A stretch of DNA of 64,000 nt from Protonemura montana (Eukaryota; Arthropoda; Insecta; Plecoptera; Nemouridae). Location of the stretch: contig OX387606.1 of the NCBI GenBank assembly GCA_947568835.1, forward strand, positions 18,075,940-18,139,939, written 5' to 3'. A program made the translations under genes and the position numbers. Under the pieces are notes generated by a model. The model was not told the DNA's origin. It saw nothing but the letters and a program-made list of their open reading frames with translations, and did no database searches. Below are positions 29,101 through 40,571 of the stretch, one piece after another. The first letter of the stretch is position 1, and each line of letters starts with the position of its first letter.

Positions 29101-32100
29101 CGGTGCGAGTGATTGATCGGCGTCGCATTACATCCTCCGGGTGGGGTGGGTGGGAGGCTAATTGGCCATTCAGTGAAACATTACATCAATTACATTAGAT
29201 TCTCAAGCCACGACGCGCTCCACGCGAAAACTATGAAAGGGAAAGCTTGAGAAGAGCGATCAAGCTCGGTGATGCTCGTTGCTGCAACGTGTGCATTATA
29301 TATCGCTCCTCATTTTCATTGAAATCGTGCATTTGTTACGACTTGAACAACGCTAACAAAAGAAATTGTGTAAATGTTAAGAAATTCCGTCTCGCTTTTC
29401 GATATTTATACATCTAACCTACATTTCAATCGATTTTTTTATTGGAATTTCGCTGTTAAAATACGCGTCGCCTTCAAAAGTTATCACCTACCGTATAATT
29501 TAAAACTCACCTTGCTTATTTACTTACCAGTTTCAGAGCCCATCGTTGACCGCAACCGGCCTGAAAAAAAAAAAAACACCGCAATACCTTGGTGATACCA
29601 CTGAGGGTAATACCTGTGTCATTCCACGCCTTGCCATTCCGCGGCGTCTCTTCCCCGCATCGCAGTAAATTACTTCTAAACTTCTCATACCACTTTCCGG
29701 AGAAGACGAGATATTTAACCGCAACCAGTCATCTTCACGATCGACGCCTCCACGCCAACCCCAACCCATGCCCATACGACGTGGCGTCGCCGTCAAAGAC
29801 GCCTGCCCTCCGACCGACCGTCGCCCGCCTCGACGTGTGGTTAGAATTTGACACATCACGCTGTCATAGGCTTAGCGCGAACGCGTGTGACCATTACCCT
29901 ATATATTAGAAGCGTCGTCGTCGTCGTCTTGGCCGCGATGCCGTCGTTCGGCTGGGCATATATATCGATTGCTATAGGCGGCGGCGGAGGCGGCGCTGGG
30001 CGTTTCCGTGCGTCTCGGCGCTGTGGGTTAGCGAACGCGGGCGTCGCGACGCTAGTCGGCGGCAACGCGTCTAGCCGCACGACGCCCCCGATGCCCGCGA
30101 CGCCTGGCTCGACACCCGGCTATGCGTCGTCTCGTACGTCCCTGAGTTACGGTCGCCATCCTTTATAGATAACATGAAGCATGCTATCTTCTGAAAACTT
30201 TTCTAAAACTCTGAGGAAGTTGGTTGACTTGTCATACTTTTATTCGGTCATTAGCACAGAGCTCTGTCAACAGTTTTGGCCCCTCGATGAACCAAATGAA
30301 CTGAGTCAACCAAATCGGTCGTTGCTTGCAGCGTTGACATTCAGCTTGTATGTACCCCTACCTAGTTTATCAGTATGATAGTCGTTCTAGTGTCAAACCG
30401 CCCTTTACCATCCCTACCTTGCAGCCATCGTATTGGCCAGCAGAGAGCGGTCCCCGCCAGCACGGCGGCAACCGCCTTGCTTTGTTTTACTTTTTGCTCG
30501 GGTGGATGCATGCGAATTGCTCGGTGCTGAGCATTACTGTGGACACAAATCACATCTCCTTCGCAATTGTCTTGCGGGATTGCTGGCTAGACTGTATCGT
30601 CTATCAAGAGAATATGAGAGGATATTAAATTTGTACAAGAGTGCCTAGAAGAGCTTTATTGGTTTTCAGTTTGCTGTTCATATGTAATTTGGTGGGTGTA
30701 GATCTTGGAGAGAAAATTGATGGTTTATAATCTGAAATCTAATGATTTTTGCTGCAATTTATAACTGTCATTATTTTCTTCCTGGCGTGTTCATGTACAC
30801 GGACTTCACTTTTGAAATCATCGAAAAAGTTACCCCAAAGACAGTTAGCTTCCCTAACTTAAGGTCAGGAGAATTTTCATCGCCAATACCAATCCATCTT
30901 GCAAATCGAATTAATTGTTTCTTTTCGCACCTTGTCTGAAATGAAAATCCTCACACCATCATCCCCCCCTATCATCGAGTGCTAACTCATTTACCTGTCA
31001 GCTTTTTCAATCCCGATGTTGATAAGGAACTGGTGATAATTTCTTACTCAGATAAAGTTTGCTAATTTCAATAATCACTTGTTAAATAAAAAACAGCGAC
31101 GAGGAAACATGGGACTGATAATTAGCTTCACACAGATTGATAGCAAGTCTTGTCAAGTAAGACTTCATTTCTTTGCCGTGTTTCCTCTTTTTCCTTAGTT
31201 GTCGTCTTCAGCATAATACTCTCGTAGAGTTTCGGGAGACAACCACGTTTTTGTTCGCAGGTTACGTTGTAATATAGCTTTTAGGTACCTATAATGCCAT
31301 GCAACACAGCCATTGTATTTAATATCTCATTATCATCGTAATTAATCACAGAGGTGATGTTCTGATCGATATCTCCGTCATTGCATTCTCTGTCCATTGT
31401 GTTTGCCCATCTCTCAGCGGTCTACAGGACCCTGGGACCATTAGCTCGAATTGTCGAATCATTATCCCCAGCATACAGCAGAGATGTTGTACCTCGCGAT
31501 TTCTCGATTTTAATTCTTATCTGCTATTCTGCAATATGTCTGGCACTTCAATTTTTCCATGTTATTATTGACACGGACACAGACACTTTCGGGGAGACAC
31601 ACTGGGTCCATGAATCTGTAAAATTGTTTTAATTGATTTCATACCATGCATTTGTTCCACGTGCACGTTGCAGACATGGATTGAATTGTGTTCGGGAGGG
31701 TTCCGCTCGGATCCGAAGGTTTCGCGAATCGTGTATAGAATTCGCTGGCGCCTTGTGTTCAAATCACGATCACGTGGCTGTATTGTGGTTTCCATCGCAC
31801 TCTTCATCATCAGCATCATCAATTCGCAATATCATTTCGTGAAACAGTCGAACATGCGCAGGAGTGTTGCCTTCAGCGTATCAGGGCCCTACTACTTCCA
31901 ATCGCCTAGGTATGTCGGCTAATTATAAGACGTTGGGTAGGCGGGTATAGCATGGGATAGGTATTATTTTTTTCGCTGCAATGTCCTCTGAAACCTTTTG
32001 GTGATTTCCTTTCGTCTGAAAGGAAGCTGTAGCCCTCGCATTCCATAGCCGGAGGAGGTGATAGGTCAGCACGCCTAAACACACCCTTTTATTATCATTA

Positions 32101-35100
32101 TCGTTCATGCTGGTCTAGCCTAGTCGAAGATGGCCCTAGCATCAACTCAATTCATTCAAGGAACCGGCCCGACCCGACATCTTAAGTCTGAACGCATTGT
32201 CTTCGGTTTCGATGGGAAAAAGTTCCGAGTTTCGAATAGGAATTAAAAACGGGCGTACATATTTTATAGTTTCCGCCCTACGTGCTACAAGATAGTATCC
32301 ATTATTTTTGCAATAAAAAATAGCGAGTACGTCTTTTATATAGATAACAATGCCCTAGCATATGATACGTTTACGGTTGTTAAACTATAATGGACATTTG
32401 TAAGTACCTACTGGCCGCTTGCAATTACGCAAGTCTGTGTTAAACAGCAGAGTCCCAGTGACCTAGTCTCTTCTTTAGTTGGAATTTGTTTGTGATGTTA
32501 AGTCACTTTTCTTGTGGTTGTGTATGTATGCAGTTATTATACCGGCTGTTTTACCGACGTATAGCAATGTCACATAAGGTTGTCCGAAAATAGTACCAAC
32601 GCGCTCGTCAATCTGTTTCTTCGACGCCTACCCACGTGGTTTTACACGGCATCGGTTGCGTCGAGCAGTAAGGGGCGAAACATGCGTCACACTACCGTGA
32701 TTACCATAAATTTTGGTCGGATTCATGATTGCTCTGTGGTTCCGTGGCGGCCATTAATTTCCGTGGGACATTACCGAACGTGTGTTGTATTTCTTAGCCA
32801 ATTGGGAAACGTGCAATTGAATAATTGTTAGATGGCATAAAATGGCGATGCAAACCATGCTCATCTTTATTCGCTTCTCGCGAGGTTAGCTTGAGGAATG
32901 AAGATAGAATTATAACATTTTCAGTGACGTTACTTTTAGCACTAATTGAGAGAAATTTCTTGCGTGAAGGCTTTGCTACTTTTTGCTGGCGACTTGCAGG
33001 CGGATTCTAATTGTGAATTATTAACACGAGACGCGAGACGTGGTGCTTAGCTTGCCAACTTTTTGAGCTGGGAGCGTCACAAGGAATGGGAATGATTTAT
33101 AATGACGACGCCAAGTCGACGACTCACTGCCACAGCGGAAAATATTTGAATGAAAAGTGGATTAGCTGGACTAGAGATTCAGACCCGAAACTATAAGAAT
33201 AATCTGATACTTTTCTTCACTTCAAACTCATTGCCAAGAACAACAACTTTCTTGATATCATGTTCTTGGCTATCGCTATCGGTCACTCTAATGTTCTACA
33301 AGAGAAGCTATAAAAAATAACATCCCATCATAAGGCTTTTGAACTTCTTGTGACGGTTCGAGACATCTTCGTTTACGTCGTCTAGCCTCTAGACCTCATG
33401 AAGAATATCTCGTTTCTTTGTAGATTTGAGGCAACTCTCTAAATTAAAAAAAAAAAAAAAAATACGTTTAAAACAACTTTGAGAACATCGTAGGTATTGA
33501 TAGAAAGTGCCAACTTACTTCACTTCATAGCAGATATTAATTGTCGGTGGCCTCTAAAATCCTAAGTACTGCATTTGACACTTGGAATGGCGCCTTTGAT
33601 TACAGGTGTTGCCAAAACGGATCATGCAATCGCGTGCAACATCTCGTCTATAGTCTTCGGTCAGCGACCAAGTCTCCAAAACTTGCGACTTACATCTTTG
33701 AAACTGTGCCTCTAACCCACATTGTTATTCTTGTTACAGATCAATCTGCGACTGATCTTGGTCAGTGGCAAGACGAAAGAGTTCCTGTTCAATCCCAGCG
33801 AAACGGCGAGCGACATAGCGCAGACAGTATTCGAAAACTGGCCTGAAGGTATGCCTGCCACACACACCATAACACCACAGATTATAACACTATAAAATAT
33901 AACGCACGATTACTTTCACGCTACTGATTAAAGGTAATTAGCAATTACCTTGTACGTAGCAATTACCTTTTGACCAGTACATGCAAGCAGCAAGACACCG
34001 TGTAAATGTTTACGTTTCTTCTAACTGCAATTGATAATGTTCTAGTCTAGAACCTATCATTCCCATGCTGGTCCCATCCCATGCGATGGCATGGCACATG
34101 GTGAATGCACGACAGTTTCAATTAGGTTTTTGTACATTTCCAAAGTGAATCAATTCTGCAGGTACGTGGCCTATAAATCCATGCAGCGAAAGTTGAAGCC
34201 TGCTACAGTTTTAGCATGAAGAGTTTGCGCCTCTCAGGCCAATTAAGTCGGGACGTATAGTTTATTGGCACGCATTCGGGAACGTTTTGAAATTTTCCCA
34301 AACTCTATGCCCCACGTACCGGTACCAATTTATTAGCACACAGAATGACGATCACGATCAAGCAATTTTCGGGTCGAAGCGATTTTTACTATCGATTCGG
34401 CAGATAGGATTCCTGGTGCGAAACTGTTATGCGCGTTCAATCGCTTATGCTAATCGTCTATTTAGTTCACGATTAATTGCAAGTGTAGTTAATTGCCGTT
34501 TTAACCGGAGACAATACTGTTCGCATTTACGCTGAAGAAGTGGCATTATAGCACAAGTCTTCCCGTACATTCGTCCATTTCTTACCGAGTTGTACAGGTA
34601 ATGGGCAGATCTCGTGCCGGCGAGCAATTGAGCCGCAGGTAACGATAGGAGGTCACTCGACGGCAGCCTACCGGCAGTCGTGGCTTGTGCGATTAAATGG
34701 TTGGTCTCTATTCTTTAACGTAGGAAATGGCACCGATTTCAATAGTGGGTGTAAAGCAGTGTGCAGTAGCCACTGCGCCAATGTGCACGAGCACGCCAAA
34801 TTCCTTTGATTTTCTTTCTGAATTATTATATCACGTCGACGTCGACGTCGTCGTCGCCGACGTCCTAAATTTAGTACTGGCGCTTGACGCAAGAATGCCG
34901 GGGATGTTAAATATAATAGAAACCGCCGGTTTTTACGCTAATGAAAGAAGTTATTTTGTTATGCCTCGCGATACCAAAGTCAGTCCGCCAACTTTCTGGC
35001 AATGCTCCACCATGCAATGTCTTTCATATTTTCTGAAAGCTTTTTCGTGTCTTGAGAACTTTCCGTCTGATGACTACTATGTGCATGCCCAAATGTTTGA

Positions 35101-36973
35101 GAGTTAATGTCGTACCGAACATAATTGTGTGAAAGGTGGTGATCATAGTAGTTTCGACGATAGCAGGTGATAAGTGCCTGCTCAAATTTTGATTTTCACT
35201 CAACTGTCAGATCCTTTCCTTTTAAATTTATAACAGAAGGTATACTTTTCTAGTGAAAACTATTTGAATGAATTCCATTTTAAAAATCTATCATTAGCAT
35301 TCACTAGGGTTGCAATTTGTGCTTGGCTAAGAGCTTGACAATGACAACAATGAGTACACCAGCATGGTAATTTGGTCAACTCAAATCTAGCAACTACTGG
35401 TCTAGCTTTTGGTGCGTTGACATTTAGACCATTCAACTATACCCAGGTTTATACAAATTCGCCATATACATCAAAGAACAATCGATTTAAAGTGCTTAAA
35501 AAAAATACCAACCACTTTTTTATTACAAAAAATACATTTTTTAAGTGCCAGAATTACAGTATCTAGATAAAAAGAGATCTTTCAGTTAACAACTCTCCAT
35601 GGTTACAGCCAATTAGATACTTCAAATTTCATCTTAATTACAAGATATCTTTTTATCCAGACATTGTAATTCTGGCCATAAGTGTACATTGTAGCCTTGT
35701 AGCAAATTTTGAACTATTTCCAATTTCCATAATCTACACTGCTTTTGTGTGGAATAAGGGTCAGTGTCAAATAAAATATTTTTTATCAGTCATAGGAGTC
35801 TTGATGTGCTCTGTGCTAACAGGCATTTTTTTTATGAAACCACCCAGAAAAGATAAAGCGAAGCAATTTTGTATGTAAAGAAACATTATATTTCGACCTT
35901 TTTCAATAAAGGTACACAATTTGTATCAAAAATAAACAGCCCTCGCTAGATATCAATCATTGTTTCATTCGCCTGCAGACTGGGCTGAGGAGGCGGTGTC
36001 GAAGGCGGAGATCCTCCGACTCATCTACCAGGGCCGGTTTCTCCACAGCGACGTCACGTTGGGTGCGCTTGGCCTGCCATTCGGCAAGACGACGGTGATG
36101 CACCTGGTGCCCCGAGAAAACCTGCCTGAGCCCAACTCTCAAGGTGCGCAATCCGTTCTAAACGTGCCTGCCAATGCGTGGTGGTGGCCGTGACTCACCC
36201 CGTCCCTCCTCTCCACTCCCGTCTCCGCTCCTGTATCCGTTCCTGAGTAAGTTATCGTATCCTTTCCTGGTATCTTACCTGCTTCACACTGTATTCAAAT
36301 ACAAATCTGGTTGAGCTTGAGCTGAAAGCGACCAGGGATGTGGATACGAACAGTAGTTATTGTAGTAATCTGCAAAATTGCCGCACAAAATGAAATCTTC
36401 CAAAGAAAAAGTGAAATAATTGGCTCATGAGTATGAATCTGAGTGCTAAATGCTTAGAGCAGCTAAATTGCTATTTTACCGGCAAAAAATGGAGTATTAT
36501 TTTTGGCTGAGTCACCGTCTTTTCGAGGTAAAAGAAATTTAATTTTGTTATTTCTCGCAGCTTACTCTGATTTAGACTGGTTTACGCTCAAATATTCTGT
36601 TAATGCTCACCTTAACGGTCAATATAAAATGTATCGATATTTTGAGTCGTTATTATTAAATTGTAGAGGTTTTTTAAAAACGATGGCCGCAAGCGCCATT
36701 GGGTGGCACCTGCCGTTACCACTTGATGCCACATTGCTTGCTCAGCAGGAAGTTTAACATTGCCACTAAAGGTCTGACTATACTTATAAACTCAATGGTA
36801 GTAGGGAATATAACTGGCTCTAAAAATATTAATTACCAGAATGAAATTATATAATAAATTGACATTCTGCACTCCTGACAATTCTAACGGCTGCTATTGT
36901 TTTTTCAGATCAGCGACAAAAGTCAAAGGGAGGAGGGAGCACTTGCTGCTCTGCGTCTTGCACCATATTGTAA
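2139..36973 (+). CDS. UBL3: Ubiquitin-like protein 3 (membrane-anchored ubiquitin-fold protein), 4 coding exons
   Basis: The coding exons are 2139-2177, 33740-33848, 35979-36143 and 36909-36973. All have GT-AG borders and matching phases (0, 1, 1), giving 125 residues. The protein starts MKMSSRNSIPTDK; a second Met at codon 3 could also serve as the start. It continues INLRLILVSGKTKEFLF, then ILRLIYQGRFLH, TLGALGLPFGKTTVMHLV and LPEPNSQ, all hallmarks of the UBL3/MUB family, whose animal members are about 117 residues long. The single ubiquitin-like beta-grasp domain covers roughly residues 14-95. There is no C-terminal GlyGly; the chain ends in CTIL, a CAAX box whose final Leu favours geranylgeranylation. 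Two more cysteines lie just upstream (STCCSASCTIL) and may be palmitoylated. In the family, UBL3 acts at membranes and in sorting proteins to small extracellular vesicles. Intron 1 is about 31.6 kb. Identification is firm. Confidence 0.95.
4092..4120. repeat. Perfect inverted repeat, 13-bp arms around a 3-nt loop
   Basis: GGGGTGCACCCAT is followed by GGT and then its exact reverse complement. It lies in UBL3 intron 1 with no adjacent gene. It could form a tight hairpin or be the remnant of a mobile element's ends. No function can be assigned. Confidence 0.85.
5203..5220. repeat. Poly-C tract (18 nt)
   Basis: An uninterrupted run of C in UBL3 intron 1, with a shorter C run near 3892-3901. The length in the assembly may be unreliable. 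The complementary strand is a G-run able to form G-quadruplexes. Confidence 0.9.
9008..9028. repeat. TG/TA dinucleotide microsatellite
   Basis: Alternating TG units with one TA interruption, in UBL3 intron 1. Simple sequence repeat with no coding context. Confidence 0.85.
17966..17989. repeat. G-rich homopolymer tract with one A interruption
   Basis: A 24-nt run of G broken once by A at 17973, in UBL3 intron 1. It is a candidate G-quadruplex former, and its length in the assembly may be unreliable. Confidence 0.9.
22344..22371. repeat. Short tandem repeat, 8-bp unit CTCACCGT, about 3.5 copies
   Basis: Three perfect copies and a half copy of CTCACCGT lie in tandem in UBL3 intron 1, about 100 bp before a long poly-T tract. 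No function is evident. Confidence 0.9.
22468..22489. repeat. Poly-T tract (22 nt)
   Basis: An uninterrupted T-run in UBL3 intron 1. It could be the poly(A) tail of a minus-strand retro-insertion, but no recognisable element body was seen next to it. Confidence 0.85.
23541..23592. repeat. Trinucleotide GAC/GCC-rich repeat
   Basis: GAC and GCC triplets repeat imperfectly over about 50 bp in UBL3 intron 1. On the plus strand one frame reads as poly-Arg, which explains the arginine-rich spurious open frame here. A similar CGTCGA-type stretch lies at 34833-34864. Confidence 0.8.
34833..34864. repeat. GTCGAC/GTCGTC-type simple repeat in UBL3 intron 2
   Basis: A short CpG-rich triplet repeat (CGTCGACGTCGACGTCG then TCGTCG) lies between UBL3 exons 2 and 3. 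It is simple sequence with no coding evidence. Confidence 0.8.
35547..35676. mobile_element. MITE-like element with 35-bp imperfect terminal inverted repeats
   Basis: Arms 35547-35581 and 35642-35676 are inverted copies matching at about 31 of 35 positions. Both outer ends read GCCAGAATTAC. The 60-bp centre has no open frame. This 130-bp structure in UBL3 intron 2 fits a small non-autonomous DNA transposon or a foldback element. No target-site duplication was clear, so the superfamily is unknown. Confidence 0.55.
36635..36790 (+). repeat. Dispersed repeat family, copy A (UBL3 intron 3)
   Basis: This stretch shares GATATTTTGAGTCGT, TTGTAGAGGTTT and TGGCACCTGCCGTTACCAC, in order, with copies at about 61216-61370 and 63265-63400. 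The copies are diverged but colinear and in the same orientation. No protein-coding capacity was seen. It is probably a fragment of an unidentified transposable element. Confidence 0.6.
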
Positions 36974-37000
36974 TAAATTGTATCGTGTTTTGTACATTTG

Positions 37001-37006
37001 AATAAA
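37001..37006 (+). terminator. Candidate UBL3 poly(A) signal
   Basis: AATAAA lies 28 nt after the UBL3 stop codon; another overlaps the stop at 36972-36977. Using either would give a very short 3' UTR, so a more distal site is also possible. Confidence 0.4.
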
Positions 37007-39450
37007 AACGGTTGGCTACCCCGTACTTCTGCCTCAAAACAACAGCGGAAACCTGCTTCGCCCGCGTGCAAGGCCGAGCGAAGCGCATCGTTTCGCGCTC
37101 GCAAGAGAGAAATGACGTCGAACACCTGGAAATCTGCGCTTCTCTGCCAAATTAAAATAATTTGCCGACATCAAGCTCAGTTATAACTCTTGCCACTTTG
37201 CTGAGCTACATGCGGGTATGCTGGCTTATGTTGTGTTCAAGCCGCTAGTCTCAATGACATTTTAGTGACGAGCAAAAACGACTGTCATGACGAAACTGGT
37301 GGCACCAATGAACGCTGAGCAAAATACGAGGCAAAGCAAAGTGGACGAATGGAGGAAGGACGGATGTTTGAAAAACCGTGCGACAAAGGTGCAGAGTGGC
37401 GACAGTGCGTCTGTAAAGTGGTATATAGGAAAATATAACTGAAATCCTACGAGATTTTCATATTGTTGTGATATTCAGGTAGTGTATGATGTTAATATAA
37501 TTATCTCGGAGTACGACCTGGACTGTGTTAGGCAAATTTAGCAAGAAAAACATGGTTAAATCGTCGCCAAATGTGTTTGGTCTGCATGATCGATTAGTAT
37601 GGTTTTTGATTATGCTACTCTAAAAGCTATCAACTTTCTTTTATCATGACATGAGGCGATTCGCAAATATGATTTTTTAAAGGTTGGTGACTTTTACAAA
37701 AAAAATAAAATAAAATAAAAACAATGTCTTTCATCACCTAGAGACTTTCGTTGGGGAACATTTGTTAGTTTGAACAATTGATGTATAAATCATTTCATTG
37801 TGTAGGTATTACGTGCATACTTATTTTTAATTTGTGGACTTCTTGTATGTGTCTAATTTTTTTGTTAACATCAATGCGTATCTCTAAAAGTAGACTTTTA
37901 AAATTTATCACAAAAATGAATGTTGGTTCCTTTTGTAGGACCGTAATTTTTTTCATCTATTATAATCGAATGGTAATTGCTCATTAATTAGGCAAAATGT
38001 TGGTTAATGCAAAAAAATCACAGACTATAATTTGGCTTTCAAATTTCAATTAACTTTGTTATGTGGTTTGATGGCCAGAATTCACAATGCTTCTGAAAGA
38101 TCTCATTCTTGTGTGCCCATGTTGACGTAGCTGCCGCTGCCATTGAAACATAACATGGGATGTAATGTAACTTTATGTATGTAAGGGCAATATGACCAAG
38201 GCTTTGATATTATAAGATTACTGCTTCCAAATAATTCCAATGGACATGTCTAAGTAAACACCAGCTTAAATTGTTTAGGTACAATCTATTTAATGAATTT
38301 AATTAGCATTGCCTGCATTATTGATGATTTATTATCAATATTGAAAGATTCAGGAATGTGTGCAGTTGATATAGAAAAATGTATCTGGTACAAAACTAAA
38401 ATGATGAGTTACTGTTGGTCCTAATGTAAATGTATTCGATGGCCTAGTTAGCAACTACTGCAGACAGTGACTGGATGTAAGAGAGACTCTTCAGAGAATG
38501 TCTCTTCATGCTCATCAAATATACCTTGTACACCTCTCGTACGATTTGGCTTCAATCCTATTGTTTAAATTTACTTGGACACTTTTGGAGAGAAAGTAAT
38601 AATTTTTTAAACCGCTTCTGCGTACTGACTACACTCGATCGATGTCCAATAAGTGTTACAGCTATGCTTGGATAGAAAGCATGCAAGGGACATAGCATGA
38701 TCAGAGGAATACAGTTGATTTGAGTGTGTAAGGAAGAGGAAGTGCCATTTTTGCTGGCTCTCATCGATGCTTCTTTTCATGTGGAGATTCCTCGGGGTTA
38801 ACGCTGGGTACTCCTACTTGTATGACTGGTGCAGTGAATGTAAGAGAAAAGGTCATTGGTTAAAGAAATACTAGAAAAAAAAATAGTAAAAATGAATATA
38901 TTATATAATATTAGAAATAAATAATATAACGGTAGGTACAGAATACAAAATACGGATATTATGAAATATGAATACCTTTTATTAGAGTATTGGTTGGAAA
39001 TTTTCAACTATCAGCTTTGTCTGATAATGATGTCTGTTAGTTTTGACTATGTATTGATTTTCATCTCACAAAACTAAAGAAATTATTGGGATTTTGTTAT
39101 CAATTAGTTGTATTCTTCTTACCTTGTACAAATAGTGTATAAATGAGCTAAAAAATTACGAGTGTTGATTCAAGAAGTAATCAACGTGGAGTCCCAAATT
39201 ACTTTGTAATATTTATTGTACATATTTTTACCTATCCTTGAAGATTGTGAGTGTTCTCCAGAAATTGTTTAATAAAATTATTTACCAGATGAAAATGTGA
39301 AGGCAATTGTGACATAGGAAGCTAATAAGTGATTCTCAGTGTTAACGTAGTGCAAAATTTGCAAACCTAAACGACATCCAACTATATATTAACTATAGTA
39401 TAAAGAACCCAATACGTTTCTTGTCTCAAGCATTTGTTTGATTTTTTGAT
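37007..39450. other. Intergenic DNA between UBL3 and the hAT element
   Basis: AT-rich DNA with no exon I can support on either strand. It includes an AAAAT-type simple repeat near 37697-37721. It may contain distal UBL3 3' UTR sequence. Confidence 0.6.
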
Positions 39451-39458
39451 GTAAATAT

Positions 39459-40290
39459 TAGGGGTGTGCGAAGCTTCGAACTTGACGAATAATTCGGCTC
39501 GAATCGAATCGAATTATTTGACTTCGATCGTCGATTAGTTGTTTTAAAATCATTCGAAAATACTTCGGTTCGAAAGAAAATTATTCGCTGTTCGAATACT
39601 TCGAGGTCAACTTCGAAGTTGGTTCATGTAATGGCTACTAGGGAGCAGCACACGTCACAAAATTGAATTCCAAACATGAAATTCAAAATGGCCTTTACTC
39701 TGTTTCTTGCTAACTTAAATCTTCTATTTACGTACTTTTGACCCCTTCTGGCTTCTACCATGAATATTGATATGAGCGAGGCAGAAACGGAAAGGCAAGG
39801 TGATAACAATAACATCAATGATAATAAGAGGAGTGTAATTTGGGACCACTACAAAAAGCTCATTTTTGTTATTTTATGATCATGCTGTTTAAAGTGTTTA
39901 TCATGCTATGGTTATCTGTCACAACTCACCCTGATTTGATAAACATGAGATTTATGGGTAAACTTTTTAGTAGTACATAAAGGAAAGAGACTGGAGCTAT
40001 AAGTATGTACCTTACGGAATGCTGTTTAACTGGAAGTTAAAACATGCTAAACTTGCTAATAAATACCAAAGTGACAAAAAAAATTCAGAATTCTGCGTTT
40101 TGAAATTGAAATGGAGTGATAAAAGTAGCAATTCGAAAATACTTCGATCAAATGAAATACTTCGACATTCGATTCGATATTCGACGTTTTTGTAAATAAT
40201 TATTCGAAATTCGATTCGGTTTGAAACTGTTGACAATAATTCGATTCGATATTCGATTCGAACTCAAAAACCACTATTCGCACACCCCTA
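39459..40290. mobile_element. Non-autonomous hAT-type transposon (832 bp) with 8-bp target duplication
   Basis: The element begins TAGGGGTGTGCGAA and ends with its exact reverse complement TTCGCACACCCCTA. It is flanked by the same 8 bp, GTAAATAT, at 39451-39458 and 40291-40298. An 8-bp target-site duplication with short terminal inverted repeats of this kind is the signature of the hAT superfamily. Both subterminal regions are packed with TTCGA/ATTCG motifs in both orientations, as expected for transposase-binding subterminal repeats. The interior has no transposase-like frame, so it depends on a transposase elsewhere. It lies in intergenic DNA about 280 bp before the CPSF6 start codon. The perfect duplication and ends suggest a fairly recent insertion. 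Confidence 0.88.
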
Positions 40291-40571
40291 GTAAATATAA
40301 TTATTACTTGTGGGACAAATGTATCTTTTAATTTCAAAACGATATGTGATTCCTCTCAACGAGGATATCTGCGAGGTCGGAGTAGTAATAAAATCGAATA
40401 AAATTTGAGACCTGATAAGTTACTTGTGTTGAAACAATTGATTTTGAAAAATGTTCCCTTACCATTGAAGGTAAAAGAGCGCAGTTTCAAAAAGCAAAGT
40501 TTAAATGTTTTGGCGGTATTGCGGAACAGTTAGCCCACATCGCGTCCACTTGTAGTCCATGTACAAGGAAA

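Larger units (their letters stand above)
2178..33739 (+). other. UBL3 intron 1 (about 31.6 kb), no gene recognised inside
   Basis: This interval starts with GTAAAT after the first coding exon and ends with TTGTTACAG before exon 2. I looked through both strands for exons of known proteins, reverse transcriptase motifs and tRNA-like genes, and recognised none. The open frames are short and low-complexity or composition-driven. Many stretches are richer in CpG than the DNA around the downstream genes, for example near 12.0, 14.3, 23.5 and 29.9-30.2 kb. Such unusually CpG-rich, gene-free intron could hold enhancers, unseen 5' UTR exons or non-coding RNAs, but nothing here proves that. Simple repeats and one perfect palindrome are listed separately. 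Confidence 0.75.
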
